The notes beneath the pieces are model-generated. The model saw only the letters and a program-made list of their open reading frames with translations, was not told the DNA's origin and made no database searches. Below are positions 21,860 to 34,600 of a stretch of DNA of 64,000 bases, one piece after another; position 1 is the first letter of the stretch, and every line of letters starts with the position of its first letter. The stretch covers positions 6,305 to 70,304 of the forward strand of contig NMRA01000030.1 of the NCBI GenBank assembly GCA_002633005.1, written 5' to 3'. Both the position numbers and the translations under genes were made by a program. The DNA comes from Phoronis australis (Eukaryota > Phoronida > Phoronidae).

Positions 21860-22990
21860 TTATCGCACTTCTGATAAAAAAACTTGCTCACCACAGTGTT
21901 CATAACAACAATGCTGTCTATTAGTATCATAAAAAATGGCCACAAGGAGGTGTCGAAATTTGTCGGAAAATGGGAAGGCCTCGTGGTCTCCCTTGCGAAA
22001 ACCTATAGGCCAAATTTCATGAAAATCTATCCAGGAACTCTGAAGACACAAAGGGACATGTTAACATAAAAAGAAAAATAAAATTGCAACTAGAAGACAC
22101 AGCAGTACTCATATCCCTCTGAAAGTTGTCGTCATCCATTATCACATTCATAGAAAAACAACTGCCAGAGTTCACAAAGATCCAGCGAGGGGTTAAGGAG
22201 ATGTAGTTGAAGACGCAAAAACATTGTCATTAAGAAACGCCACAGTAGAAGGACCTGTCCGAAAACAATATCAGGCGTGGTCTTCCGAGTAGACCATATC
22301 ACACAATTTTCAATATGATCCTTCGAGTGGCTTGGCAGAGAATGAGGTGGCCGCAAAAATCAAACTCGTAAAATTTCATAAAAATCTGTCGAGCAACTCC
22401 GAGATGTAGACGGTAACATAAAAAACTAAAACTGCCACTTACAGGAGGCACAGTGTCAGTAACATTCATCCGAAAGTCATCATTCGTTGCCAGATTCCAA
22501 GATGAACACTAAATTTTACTAAGATCATGCAGGCCGAGGTTAAAGAGATACGACTGCAGATGCAAAAAAACAAAATTGCCACCAGGGAGCACCGCAGTAG
22601 TTACGCGCATCCGAAAATCAATGTCAGATGTAGTCTTCTGGACAAGTTTGTAGACATAGAGGCAGACTCGTAAATAATAAAAACAGCCAATAGGTGGCAC
22701 AGAAAACATCCAATCTGCCTGAAAATGAGAAGGCGCTGTAATCTTCTTCATAGAAACTTATTTGGCAAAGTTCATGAAAATTGTTACGAAACTCCAAAGA
22801 TACAGAGGCAAAAGTAACACTAAAACTGCCATTAGGAGGCAAAGCAGTCTAAATCCATCTCAAGTTCATCATAAGTCAACAGCTCCAAAGGAATACGTCT
22901 GCCAATTTTCATGAAGATACTCCAAGGGGTTTTGGATATGGATGCCGGACACCGGGAAAGAGATGACTGCAGTATGCACCCACAGATACA
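21860..22990 (-). repeat. Dispersed CTAGTGGC-type repeat family, inverted array
   Basis: Reverse-orientation relatives of the 11.7-13.0 kb block. Each diverged unit has a sequence such as TTCATGAAAATCTATCC, then a dictum like AACATAAAAA, then a core such as GCCACCAGGGAGCACC or CCAATAGGTGGCACAG, then CATCCGAAAATC. At least six units are seen. Short ORFs over it are shadows. Confidence 0.75.
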
Positions 22991-23082
22991 TAATTATGTG
23001 GGAGAAATTAAAAGACTAGACGTTTTACAAAACGAGCAATTTTGGAAGTGAAAAATATTCAAATGAGACCAGAACAAGTTTC

Positions 23083-23330
23083 AGAGCCCTTACTAACCAA
23101 TGGGGAAAAGTTGCCTGTGCCTTCTGAGAGGTCAATTTTTGTTTGAGTGAGGGTGAACATTCTCCCCTTCAGTCACCACCAATTCCAGCCCCTTAGCAGT
23201 CAACAAAACATTCTGAAGCAGAGGGTCTATGAAAGTTAAGTGTGATTTTTAAGTATTTTTCAGAGGGAAATGGGGATGATAGTCAGCCCCAAAATCAAGG
23301 CATCGAGGAGAAAAAAAATAGTTCAGCACA
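23083..23330. repeat. Dispersed repeat, copy 1 of a family also at 43015
   Basis: Shares GCTGTGCCTTCTGAGA-like and CCTCTTCAGTCACCA-like blocks, then a GGGGATGATAGTCAGC-like block, with 43015-43330 in the same order and orientation. Non-coding. Confidence 0.6.
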
Positions 23331-23669
23331 GGAACAATTTACCAGTGAGAGAAGCCAGAGTTAACAAAAACATCAATTGTTGTTTGGCAATGCATAAGAT
23401 GCACGACACCTTTTTCATCCGAAAATGTCGCACCTGGTTGCACCTGAAGATGACCCAACAGGATCTATGTAAGATAATGTGCTATTGTTGGCTTAGGGTC
23501 TGCATTAGCAAAATGTAAAATACAAAATAAGAAAGTCATTAGGGGGTGCATCACAAGTCAAATATGTGTGAAACAAGGATACTACAGCAGCTGGACCCAT
23601 CCGAAAATCTGCATCAGCCACGATCATCTGTAAAGTTTCATTATCAGCCTTGAAGCACTTTGGCAAACA

Positions 23670-23757
23670 GAGGTTGTAATGATCCTTGAAGCATTATGGC
23701 GGACAGAGGTGGACATGATCCTTGAAGCACTATGGCGGACAGCGGTGGACATAACAA
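23670..23757. repeat. ~36-bp tandem repeat, about 2.5 copies
   Basis: GATCCTTGAAGCACTATGG followed by CGGACAGAGGTGGACAT repeats in tandem with a few substitutions. Followed at about 23800-23860 by a TG/TA-rich microsatellite-like stretch. Confidence 0.7.
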
Positions 23758-23873
23758 TAACCCCAGAATTATAAAAATGGAGATTACAGAGCACAGAATA
23801 TGCATGCATGCGTGTATGTGTATATTATATATATGAATGTATATAGTTCAGTAGCAGCCCATCGTTAACACAA

Positions 23874-24007
23874 ACTTTGTTGAAAACACGGTAGCTTGAT
23901 ACAGTTGCTCATAGCTGCTCACCTGAAGAAAGGAGATTGTTTCGACACTATGAGTGACTCTAAATCAATCTTTCAAACAAAAAGTTTAGTTGTGTTTTCA
24001 ACAAAGT
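23874..24007. mobile_element. Small element with perfect 16-bp terminal inverted repeats
   Basis: ACTTTGTTGAAAACAC at 23874-23889 is the exact complement of GTGTTTTCAACAAAGT at 23992-24007. The 134-bp unit contains CCTGAAGAAAGG and GTTTCGACACTATGAG, reminiscent of the 3' ends of Penelope-like or SINE elements. No ORF. Confidence 0.6.
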
Positions 24008-24826
24008 ATTTAAATACATATACATTTATTGTGTGTGAGACGGTGCGTGCGTGCATCCATGAGTACATAAAAAGGTAGTTCACCAGATATGCGCACAGGA
24101 CGACAGTATCTTTTCAATTTTGCCACAAATTAAATGATACCACAACAGCAATTTTCTTTGACAACATTAGGTCAAATAATATGATTAAACTGTGATTTTT
24201 AAATAATGAAACATTTGTCACTACCTCTGAAAGACTTAAAGCCCTGTTCAATTTTCTACACTCACACAGACATCTGTTATAAAACAGCAAGCAGATTGCA
24301 CTCCCTCAAAACAGTTGGAGCACTATTCGCACCTCAAGCATAATTTAGGAAATGGTTGCCTCACTTTTCCATTCTGTTTGAAGTCCATGAATGTACACGT
24401 CGTTTACTAAATAAGTTGCCAAAGAAGCATTTCAGCACACGCTACATCATATTTCTAAGTACTGTTTGAGGGGTCTATACATTTCAATATAAGACATAGT
24501 TAAGAAAGTTCGACGTGTAATTAAGTACGTACTGCAGGGACCAAAACCCCAACTTCCAAAATATCTCTTCAACTTTCCCTCATCAAAGATGGCACATCGT
24601 TTTATCTGAGTTCAAACAACTACAAACTAATAATTAAATAACAAGTGTAAATGTACCTTATATAGACATACTCCTCCTTCCAACATAAACACTGGCACAA
24701 AACCACCAATAATATTTGGCATGGGTTGTCAACGACATGACTAGTTATACCTTCGTCTCCTTTGCCACCAATCACATAGTCTAACAGGCAATCACATGAC
24801 CACAGACCTTCAATAAATCGCAAAAC

Positions 24827-24905
24827 AGCCAGCGCACTGACCAGCCTACAGCAAGCCAGCGCACTGACCAGCCTACAACTAGCTGGTGCACTGACCAGCC
24901 TGCAA
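24827..24905. repeat. 28-bp tandem repeat, three copies
   Basis: Unit AGCGCACTGACCAGCCTACA plus about eight variable bases. It lies 570 bp downstream of the WDR25 stop codon. Confidence 0.75.
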
Positions 24906-25473
24906 TGTTCCGTCATGCAAAATGAACAAGATACTGATTAATAAATTACAAAACCATATGCCTCTGCCGATAATTTCAGAAAAAGTGGCACACTTCTTTC
25001 ATTTGTGTTTTTTTCAGAATTCCAGGACATAATTTTTATCTTCCATTTTCTATAAAAGTTGAGTAATTGGAGTTGGTTGTGTCGCAATTAGACGAGACTC
25101 ACAAAAATATTTTCAAATCAATACAGTACAGATAAACAATCACGTGAAAAATTCTGATTACAGCCAAGAGCTGGCGCGATTCTCCGCTATGATGAATGAC
25201 AGCTGGCAGAATGCTCCGTCATGATAGCCGAAAGCCGACAGAATACCAAGGTCATCTCTATTAGACTTAGTTAAAATGACCCGTTAAGACGAGGAAAGGG
25301 TAATTATTTTTTCTGATTACCTTTGTCAAGTACCGTACGTACGTTTTGGACTAAAAGCTGAGGGCGATCCAGCTAACCACTCAGATAGTAAGTACCACAC
25401 TGTGTTAAGTTTGGGTGCTCACATGATTGCCACGCGATACCTAGCTATAGTGGAGACCTCTTCAGTAGCATGT
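24906..25473. other. Downstream flank of WDR25, no gene seen
   Basis: Expected to hold the WDR25 3' UTR (minus strand). I found no canonical AATAAA on the minus strand close to the stop codon, so the cleavage site is not placed. A local duplication (GCTGGCGCGATTCTCCGC and GCTGGCAGAATGCTCCGT) is at 25170-25220. Confidence 0.35.
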
Positions 25474-25695
25474 TTACTGCAGAACCACAATATTACCGTT
25501 CCAGCCACATGAAGCCACGGTACTATTGAGTATGGGATGGAACAAAACATCCACACACGCGTCCAGCCCTGTCGATATCTTGTCCAGCACGCGCGATGTT
25601 TTGTAATCGTAGAAAACAACATTGCCATCAGCACTTCCTGTCAGGACTTTTGATCCATCCGTACTGATATCGAAGCCAATATTGTAACCTTGCAC
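25474..25695 (-). CDS. WDR25: WDR25 exon 5 with stop codon
   Basis: 222 nt including TAA at 25474-25476. It encodes the last WD repeat and a closing strand ([15 protein letters not shown], human VLATCSWGGDMKIWH). Confidence 0.94.
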   Translation of the reverse strand: MQGYNIGFDISTDGSKVLTGSADGNVVFYDYKTSRVLDKISTGLDACVDVLFHPILNSTVASCGWNGNIVVLQ

Positions 25696-28600
25696 CTGGT
25701 AAAGGAAAAGTTTCACAATTTATTCATGATTTCATGTTGACAATTACAGTTTGTAAGGAATCACAATTAAAAAATAAATGTTAACACCAGAAGTTCAAAT
25801 CCCAGGGTCACGTGCTAATAAAATAAGCACATCATTACCTGGATTACTAATTCATAACACCTATAAGCCCAGTCACTACAACATTCACCTGTCACTGCAA
25901 TTCACGCTCAAATGCTCCCACGCACAAATGCTCCCACGCTCAAACGCTCCCACCTTGCAAGCTGGAAAGGTCACCTGGTACATTCGATGTCAAATACAGT
26001 GGATTGACCATCGTCTTTTGATCGTTTATAGTCATTTGGTATATACTATATTCTTATTCTAAATTTATTTATTAAAATAAATTATTTATACTGTGCTGCA
26101 CGTTTCATGTCTCCCATTTATTGTTGACTGTTACATGTATAATGTACAGTGCTTTAAGAGTGAGTTCATAAGAACATCAGGCTTAAGAGGGAACATGATC
26201 GACTATTATCACAGACTTATTGACACGTCTTATTTGAACACCTAGGTGAAAGGATTAATAACTGAAATAATTTTACTTTGAAAAATGAGCCGCTTCTGTA
26301 AAATTGTCCCTCATTCATTTTGGAATAAAATTTTGATTGGTGGTAATGCCAATTTTAGCAAATTTTAGACAAGTGCTGCGAATTACCAGTAGAAGAAAAT
26401 TACTTAGTGTTTCTAGCGTGAATATTTCTATGCTAGATTAGTCAGACTACGCACATTAGGTAACTGACTTATCATGATTGTAAGTACCTCATTTCAAACA
26501 TATTTTAACTTTGGCTCTTTAGGGCTTATTGAGCAGAGAACATAGGCTATATCCAAGTGCACGCGTACAGAGTGGCCAACATTCCACAAAACAAAGATAT
26601 ACCACATCTGAAAAAGGGTTTCTTGGTGCATCAGTTGATGTAAAGATTTCTGTGAATCGTAACCAGCGCAGCCCGTGGCCACCCACTAAACAGAACCACA
26701 GCTGCCTAATGTTCGCTGGACCCCGGATGGATGTATTAACCATAATTTTCACAATAAAATAATTAAAACTGAATATTAGTCGGTAAATTTATAGCACAAA
26801 AATAATTATATTGCCATAAACAGTCCCATTGTGATGGTAAATCTTCTGCAGAAGTTTCATTACTACCAAATGTTCTTTACAGCTCTCGTCATAACAAAAT
26901 TATAATGTTTTGAAAGTTTGCAACATGGAAAAACACAATGATTTTATTTGATTTTGAATAAATTTTAGTGAAAGTGGTGAAATTAAAATCACATGATAAG
27001 GTATCCTTTCCAGATTACAATCTAAGTATAATAATCAAATTTCTGACCTCGCTGTAGAAATACTAGAGATGCAATCTTGTAGTGTTTGTACGTTGAAGAA
27101 TATTAGTCACGAGTCAAAACCGCCCTTGCATTCGTATTTCAAGAATGATAAAAATGTCCATAAAAACAGAGTCATGCAAACAACATTTGCTGTCCTTAAA
27201 CGATGGCTCCTGACACTGAATACTGGACTGGCACGGCACAGGCTAACTCTCGACACCGAACAGTGGGTTGGCATGGTGCGGACTAACTGTCGACACAGTG
27301 GGTTGGCACAACGCCATTGGATACCTGTCAGTATCGCGAGTTGCGTTACCATTGGCGATTAAAGAAAGGGGTCAGAAAGCAGGATAACTTTTGGAAGTCG
27401 TAACATCAGAGCATTCGTAATCTGGAGAGGATACCGATAGTTCTTACGTCAATAATTGTCGAAGATGGATGAAAGGAATAGATAATTCAATTCAAACGAG
27501 AGCGTGAAGGAATGATAGATGGGCCTAACCTTGTGTCCCTCAAATCTCTTTTCTTTACTCATTGTGTACGGTCGCTCTGTTGAGAACACAGCCAAGTAGT
27601 CACCGTTTGTTTGAGCGATGAAACGACTCTCCACCGGATGGCACTTCAGTCGGGTACACGTGTAACGCTCCTGCAGATAGAACAGCACAAAATATAAGAC
27701 CAGCCTTCTTATTTAGCCACCATAATTGTGTGATTACTGGGCACTTCAATAACCATCACACTAAGGCTCTCCAAACCTGGAGTTAAGGACCTATTGCCAA
27801 CTTGGGTTGGTCAGTTTTGCCCTCTTATACATGTATATTATCTCAGGTGAGCTACTGCTCTAAGGTAGGTAATGACAGAAATGTCAGCAAACAACACACT
27901 GTCTAGACAACTACAATTTTCCATCATTTGGAATTTTCTTGGGCTGGTACCCATTTTCCATGTTGCCCAGATTATATTTTTGTACTGAACTTTAAATGTG
28001 TGGCAGCACCTCCCTTACCCGGCCATATGCATAAGACAATTTGAGCATCACCTGTAATATGATTTGATGCTGATAATGTCAAACTCAACAAAAAATGCAA
28101 CTAAATAATTAAAGCAAGCGAATTCACAAAAAATTATTCTGCACTGTCTGGTGTATCAAGAGAAACGACACGACTGTATTTTTTAATCCAGGTACTGTCA
28201 CATACAAGTGCATACTAGGTATTCTTGCTTGAACACCAGTGGGCATATTATTAAAGGTACTAAGTCTGCTCATAGCTAAATGTGGTTGTAACTTCATTTA
28301 ACATGGCTCATTAAGGAGTCACTGTGTACGAAATAAAAATTTAAAAAACAAACTTTTTATCAGCTGCAATGTTCTTGCTTTAATTTCTAAAAACCAATAC
28401 AGCATTTATTAAGCTTTTGCAATAACATGCCTTCAACAGTGTTCACTACAACTAGACTCATGTTCTTTGATAAAGCAAACCCCAGGTGTGACAAATAGAC
28501 AAACTCCCAACAGATGACAGTCTGTGTAGGGCAACAGCTGGTGAGAACACTGTTATACAACTTCACAGTATCATCTACCCAGCAATTGTACATTCTATTA

Positions 28601-31600
28601 AATACTCATCAATGACATCTTATGTACCCCAAGTTCACAGCACATTTATCGCAGGCACCTCATGCACCCCCAGACTCCTGCAACCTGTCACATTTTCCCC
28701 TGTGGATGGGTGGGTGCAGGTAGCAACTGATCGGTGCTAATAGCTTTTGGTACGATGATAGACTGAAGACTGGATTGAGTTAAGCACTTCAATAATCTCA
28801 GCCGACTGTCGGTTCACAAGTCAACTCAAACAAAACATCCAAATAATGTAATGTCTGTTTTAGTGCTCCAGCCAGTGCTGCAAAGACTTGACTTGTGATG
28901 AATTCTTCAGCCACTTCTAGCAACTATTATAATTGAAAAAAATCGAGGAATCTATCAAAATCAGGAACTAACACCCCTTTTGTGGTGTTCAGTTTTCTCC
29001 CTCCAGATACTCCAGTCATAGACAAAGGCCTGGCAGACAAGGCCAAAATGCCTGCTACCATTGTCAATTTTAGTCTCAGTAATTGATTTTTAAAATTGTC
29101 TCATTGATCATTCTACATGTCGATTACAGTAGATATTACAGAAACTATATATCCCTAGCGCCCCCCAGTGACCAGGGAAGATATCATGACTAGAACATTA
29201 ATAGTACTTGACTGTTGTACACAAAACATGCAATGAGACACGCATGAATCCACTAGAGGATGCCATAAAAGAAAACATACTTTTTTCATCATACTGATTC
29301 AGAAAACTTTCTACAAGCACAGTGACGTTTGTGGGCTAAAAGTCCAACATGACAACCCAATTATGGTAACAGATAGGACCATAACTGTGCAAGGACTTAT
29401 TTTAATTCTTGCATAGAAAAAATAGAGTTTTGGAATTTTTGCTATTTTGGCTTTCCATAGATAACTTTTTAAATACAAGGCACAGGTTTCAGTTGGTTTC
29501 ACTACAGTTGCATAAGGACATCAAGGCTAAATGAAGGTATAATTCATTATTTAACCCAATTGTCAAAAGTTGTGTCCTAGTTGTGTATGGGCCCAAGTAC
29601 CGAATGTGAATCAAACTTTATGACATTCGCGCACTCAGTTGACATTGTCTGCACATGATCCAGTGTCATCAAGTTCACAAGGCAAACTTTCTCATGGGAG
29701 ATAATGCTGATAAGCTATCACTGAACATACAACTGTACACACCATACTACTGTCAAAGTTCATGATGATACAAGACTCCTGACTGAGCAACGCAGTGCAA
29801 GTTAACAACTCACAATCTTAAAAGAGTTCATTCAGCAATTAAGTTTTGGTTTTCATGAAAACGGCATTTTTTAAAGTTTTCTTAGAGCATTTAATAGGTA
29901 ATCTTTGATTAAAATGGAGATTCAGCAACAGATTTGTCTTATTTTTCACAAAGTGCTGTTTTTGAGCCTTTTCCTGAAGCACTTGTAATCTCTTTGTTAA
30001 CTCATCTACAGTTAAGGGATGATTCACTAGTAAGCTCAGTATTCCCAACCACCCTTGAGACACACAAGTTACGTAACCACTACACTGCCCTGCTGTTGCG
30101 CATTCGCCACTACCTGCAGCACAGTCATGTAAAACCTCCTATTAGGTTTACCATAATATTGTTTACTTGAAGCAGAGATCAGCAATTTTAAATAAATGCA
30201 AACAATCTCAAGCTGATGTATGACGGTCAAGATGATCCAAAGGCCAGTCTCCATGACGTTCAACTCGCAGCAAGTCTTGGGCGCGAAATTGTACCGTGTT
30301 GATGCCGTTGACAAGCGTGTCCTTTCAATTGTTCACCAAATAGTAGTCGACATTTCCTACACGTACTTCTCAACCCATGATATTACTGAATTTCAAAATT
30401 GTTGTAGTTAAATTTCTAATTCTAGTAAAACGGGACCGATTCATTCACAAAATCCCTTCATGAAAGGTGACATGCATTTTATTGGCTCAGAAAACAGTTC
30501 CTGTCGTCATTTGCTTAACATGAGACCAAGAATGACAAATGAAATGAAAATGGCAGCAATCATCCTACATAGGTACAGTTTCCTGGCTGTCAGATTGTAC
30601 TCTACATAGCATCTGACCGTGTCTTCATGACAGACACTTGCTACTAACTGCAACAGCATGTATTTTTTCTTCTTGAATCTTTAGCATATACTTAGAAATC
30701 TGTGACTGCGATAATGGCCTTAGTTGGTATTAGCTGGGAGTGGGCTTTTTAACAAGTATTAGTTGGCAGTGGGTTTTTTAACAATTAGTTGGCAGTGGGC
30801 TCTTCAACAATTATTAGTTGACAGTGGGCTCTTTAACAAGTATTAGTTGGCAGTGGGCTTTTTAACAATTAGTTGGCAGTGGGCTTTTTAACAAGTATTA
30901 GTTAGACATGGGCTTTTTAACAATTAGTTGGCAGTGGGCTTTTTAACAAGTATTAGTTAGACGTGGGCTTTTTAACAATTAGTTGGCAGTGGGCTCCTTA
31001 ACAAGTATTAGTTGGCAGTGGGCTCTTTAACAATAAGTTGGCAGTGGGCTTCTTAAGAAGTATTATTTGGCAGCGGGCTTTTTAAGAAGTATTATTTGGC
31101 AGTGGGCTTTTTAACAATTAGTTGGCAGTAGGCTTTTTAACAAGTATTAGTTAGACGTGGGCTTTTTAACAATTAGTTGGCAGTAGGCTTTTAACAAGTA
31201 TCAGTTGGCAGTGGGCTTTTTAACAAGTATCAGTTGGCAGTGGGCTTTTTAACAAGTATTAGTTAGACGTGGGCTTTTTAACAATTAGTTGGCAGTGGGC
31301 TCTTTAACAAGTATTAGTTGGCAGTGGGCTCTTTAACAATTAGTTGGCAGTGGGCTTTTTAAGAACTATTATTTGGCAGTGGGCTTTTTAAGTATTATTT
31401 GGCAGTGAGCTTTTAACAATTAGTTGGCAGTAAGCTTTTTAACAAGAAAAGTCTACAAGATAGGTATCATGGTTTCTTCAGTAACAAGTAGTTCCATCTA
31501 CTACTAACTGTAGATTTAATGAGAAAATTTTGCGTAATTCAGCCGAACAGTACTACCACCTGAAAATTCCACCTTAAATTATTCATGTTTTCAGGTTTTG

Positions 31601-34600
31601 CTTACTTCTCTGCATGCCAAAACTTTGCATGAGTTTTTTATCAAATGTTAAAGACAGGAGAATTGCTGTCACTTCTGTTTTTGAAATGCTGACAAGGAAA
31701 GGTTGTTAAAAAGGAAAAAGAAGCTAAACGTTTTTAACAACATTAATTAGTTTGCATCATAGAAATGTTTCAAACATGACAATCCATAATTACAAAAAAA
31801 AAATATATTCTAAAGCAACTATTTGAAAAAATTAGTGTTTCTACATGTTCCAAAGGTTACAAACATTTTTAAGTCTGGTTTGCACACCAAAGGTTGCTAA
31901 GTTATGATTACCACTTTAAAGATAATCAAAAGCCAGGGCAACAGAAATGTAGGTCAAACTCTCTTTGACTCAACAGAGAAGAACTATATAATATATAAAT
32001 TACAAATTAAAGCAACAAATTTGAAAAATCAATCCCCCAACTGGGAATCGAACCACAGGTCTCTAGATTGCCGATGTAGTACTCCTACCACTGAGCTACT
32101 GAGGACCTGATATGTGTGCACTTACTATTTGTAGCTAATTGTTATTGACGATGTTGGTTTTGGGCCAAGTAAGTGGTAGAAAATATTGAATTGAAACGTT
32201 GGACTCGTGTATGTAATAAATACAGTAAGTGTTGATTAGATATAGCAATACGCCCTTCAAAACAAGATTTTAGGTGCTCTTACCAAATTTTCCTACGTTT
32301 CCATATAAGGTTGATTACCATTTCTTCATTGCCCATGCATAGAAACTAGTATTGACTATTTCCAAGTGCTCCACAAGTTTGTCAGACAATATATTGGACA
32401 TTAGTTGTCGTATCTGTTCAAAAAATACAAGACTCCCCATCTCGACTGCTCATTGACAGACTAGCTGCACAGCGTGTTGGCAATCTACAACACTTGTTAC
32501 CTGGTAGATTTGGTTGGAGAGGACAACCTTTGACCTCACGTCCCAGGCCATAACGCTACGATCTGCAGAGTCCCGGCTCACTAGGTCTGTACAGGAGATG
32601 AGCTCACGACCGTTATTTAAGAAGACGAGATCTTGCACCTGAAAAAGTAAACAAAACGTTCAATTCTCGTGATGACATCACAAGGTGCTAAAAATGATAC
32701 CATTCGTGTTTTCATTAATGCCCACCTTTGGCTAAACACCTCATGGATATTCTAAAGTTCCACAATGCCATGCTTGGCCTAACGACCAAGATCCTTAACA
32801 TTCTGGTAACTTACTTCAGAGTAATCTGATGGGACGGCATGTAGCTCGAGAAATTCTTGTCCAATGTTTTATATCGATGAATTTTGAGGCCGACTCTTTG
32901 GACCTTCTTTTTGTATCACTGTTGCTCAGCTCCAACCTACCATGTTGAAGTGGAAGTATTTATATAATTCTGGTGCGCTCACATTACCAGGGTTTTCCTT
33001 CATGTTGTATGCACGTCACCAAATTATCTGTGACATCACCAAATGTTTGTGAGCTAACAAAAGTCCCATAATGCATTTGAAAACGACAGCAGTGCTTTTG
33101 ATGAAATCTAATCTAATTTAATTGCTATATACCCTGGCTGATGATTTAAACTTTTCAAGTCATCTCACATCAAGTTAAAACAAGCTAACTATAATTTGAA
33201 CAAAATAGTAATAAAAGCACTTAGAGATGGCCGCCTTATAATGATGGGTATGATGAGGACAAAGTTCAAATTCTTATCAGAAATTCAGCCTTACATACTG
33301 AAAGTTGAAGAAATTGAATGCTGAACACAACGATGAAAATTATGGCGGTGGTTATGACAAAAAATTGATTTAGAAACACAGCCTACAGCACATAGCGAAC
33401 CAACAAATCAACAGCAGGAAATATGTCAATAAAAGAGCAGTCATCAGTAAATTTTGAATAACTCGTGTGAAAATGAATGACATATACCAGATAGCACTTA
33501 AGCTCTATCCCCGGCCGAGGTGTGGCTCTAGAAAGCAAATAATAGAAAAACTGACACTCTGAAAGTGCCATCCAGTGTTTAATTTAAAAAAAACTATGCC
33601 TCAACGTATGCAATGTGCAAGTTTTAAATCGATCAGAATAGAACTGCAACCAGTGCCCGCAACTAGCAAACATGACCCTGTCTATTATAAAACAAGCACA
33701 TTAAAATTTACTCAGACGGCCTAATTTCTCACGTTTAGGTAACCAACCAAAAATACTCAAGATCTCAAGTAAATCCGCAGTTTTACAAGTATCACTCTAA
33801 ACAACATGGCCGCCAAAACTCCTGAGTACTGAAAATCTCAAGCACATTTGGGGAAATTAGTCGAACATTCCAAGACTGCAGTGGAGTATTATTAAAAAAG
33901 TACTTAAGTTATATACTGGTTAAGTATAACTTTGCAGACAGCAATGTTTTTTCTGAAAAACTTCAAATTCGTTGGTTCCACAACAGCATGTGCGCTTAAG
34001 GTCTCAAATGAACTTGAATTTTAATTTCCTTAGTTTATCCCACTAAAAACTTCAACCGCATCTTACTTCTGAGAATGTTTTGAAGGAATTTAAAGCTTAT
34101 TAGTGGAGTAAGTACAATTTGGGATAAAAGCATTTCGGTAATTTAAATTTTTTCGGTCACGGGCCCTGTAGCTTGTGGATGAAGAAATAAACACAAAGTG
34201 GTAACAAATCAAATTTTATCCATTGACAAAGTCAAATTAGAGTTTAAAAATTACAGAGCTGGAGCACACAAAGGTAAGCAGCCTTTCTTTTATGATACAC
34301 AGTGAATTTTCCAAAGATGCTAACAACAAAAGTTAGATAACTCAAGAGAGATAATTATTTGCAAACAACATCAATTACTGACTAAAACATATTAGCCAGT
34401 AATAAGCCATGACACAGAGACTACAACCCATTTGCCAGATAGGAAACCCAACCCAGCACAAGAGTGTAATTTATGGGCAACTTCACAGAAAATGTTAGCA
34501 ACTTCTGGGAAGACTTGGTGACACAGAATAAGAGTCTTGGTAAGAACACTGTTGGTAAACAAGTCAAAAGGCTACTTGAATATCTTGACTCAGTGATTAA

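Larger units (their letters stand above)
27671..32500. other. WDR25 intron 3
   Basis: 4.8 kb. It holds the 26/29-bp minisatellite at 30709-31446 and a tRNA-like element at 32033-32105. Elsewhere I see no exon, ORF of interest or recognisable transposon. Confidence 0.4.

Noticed and set aside
32033-32105. Functional tRNA-Ala gene
   Set aside because: Two T-stem mismatches and no U before the presumed anticodon; kept only as tRNA-like.
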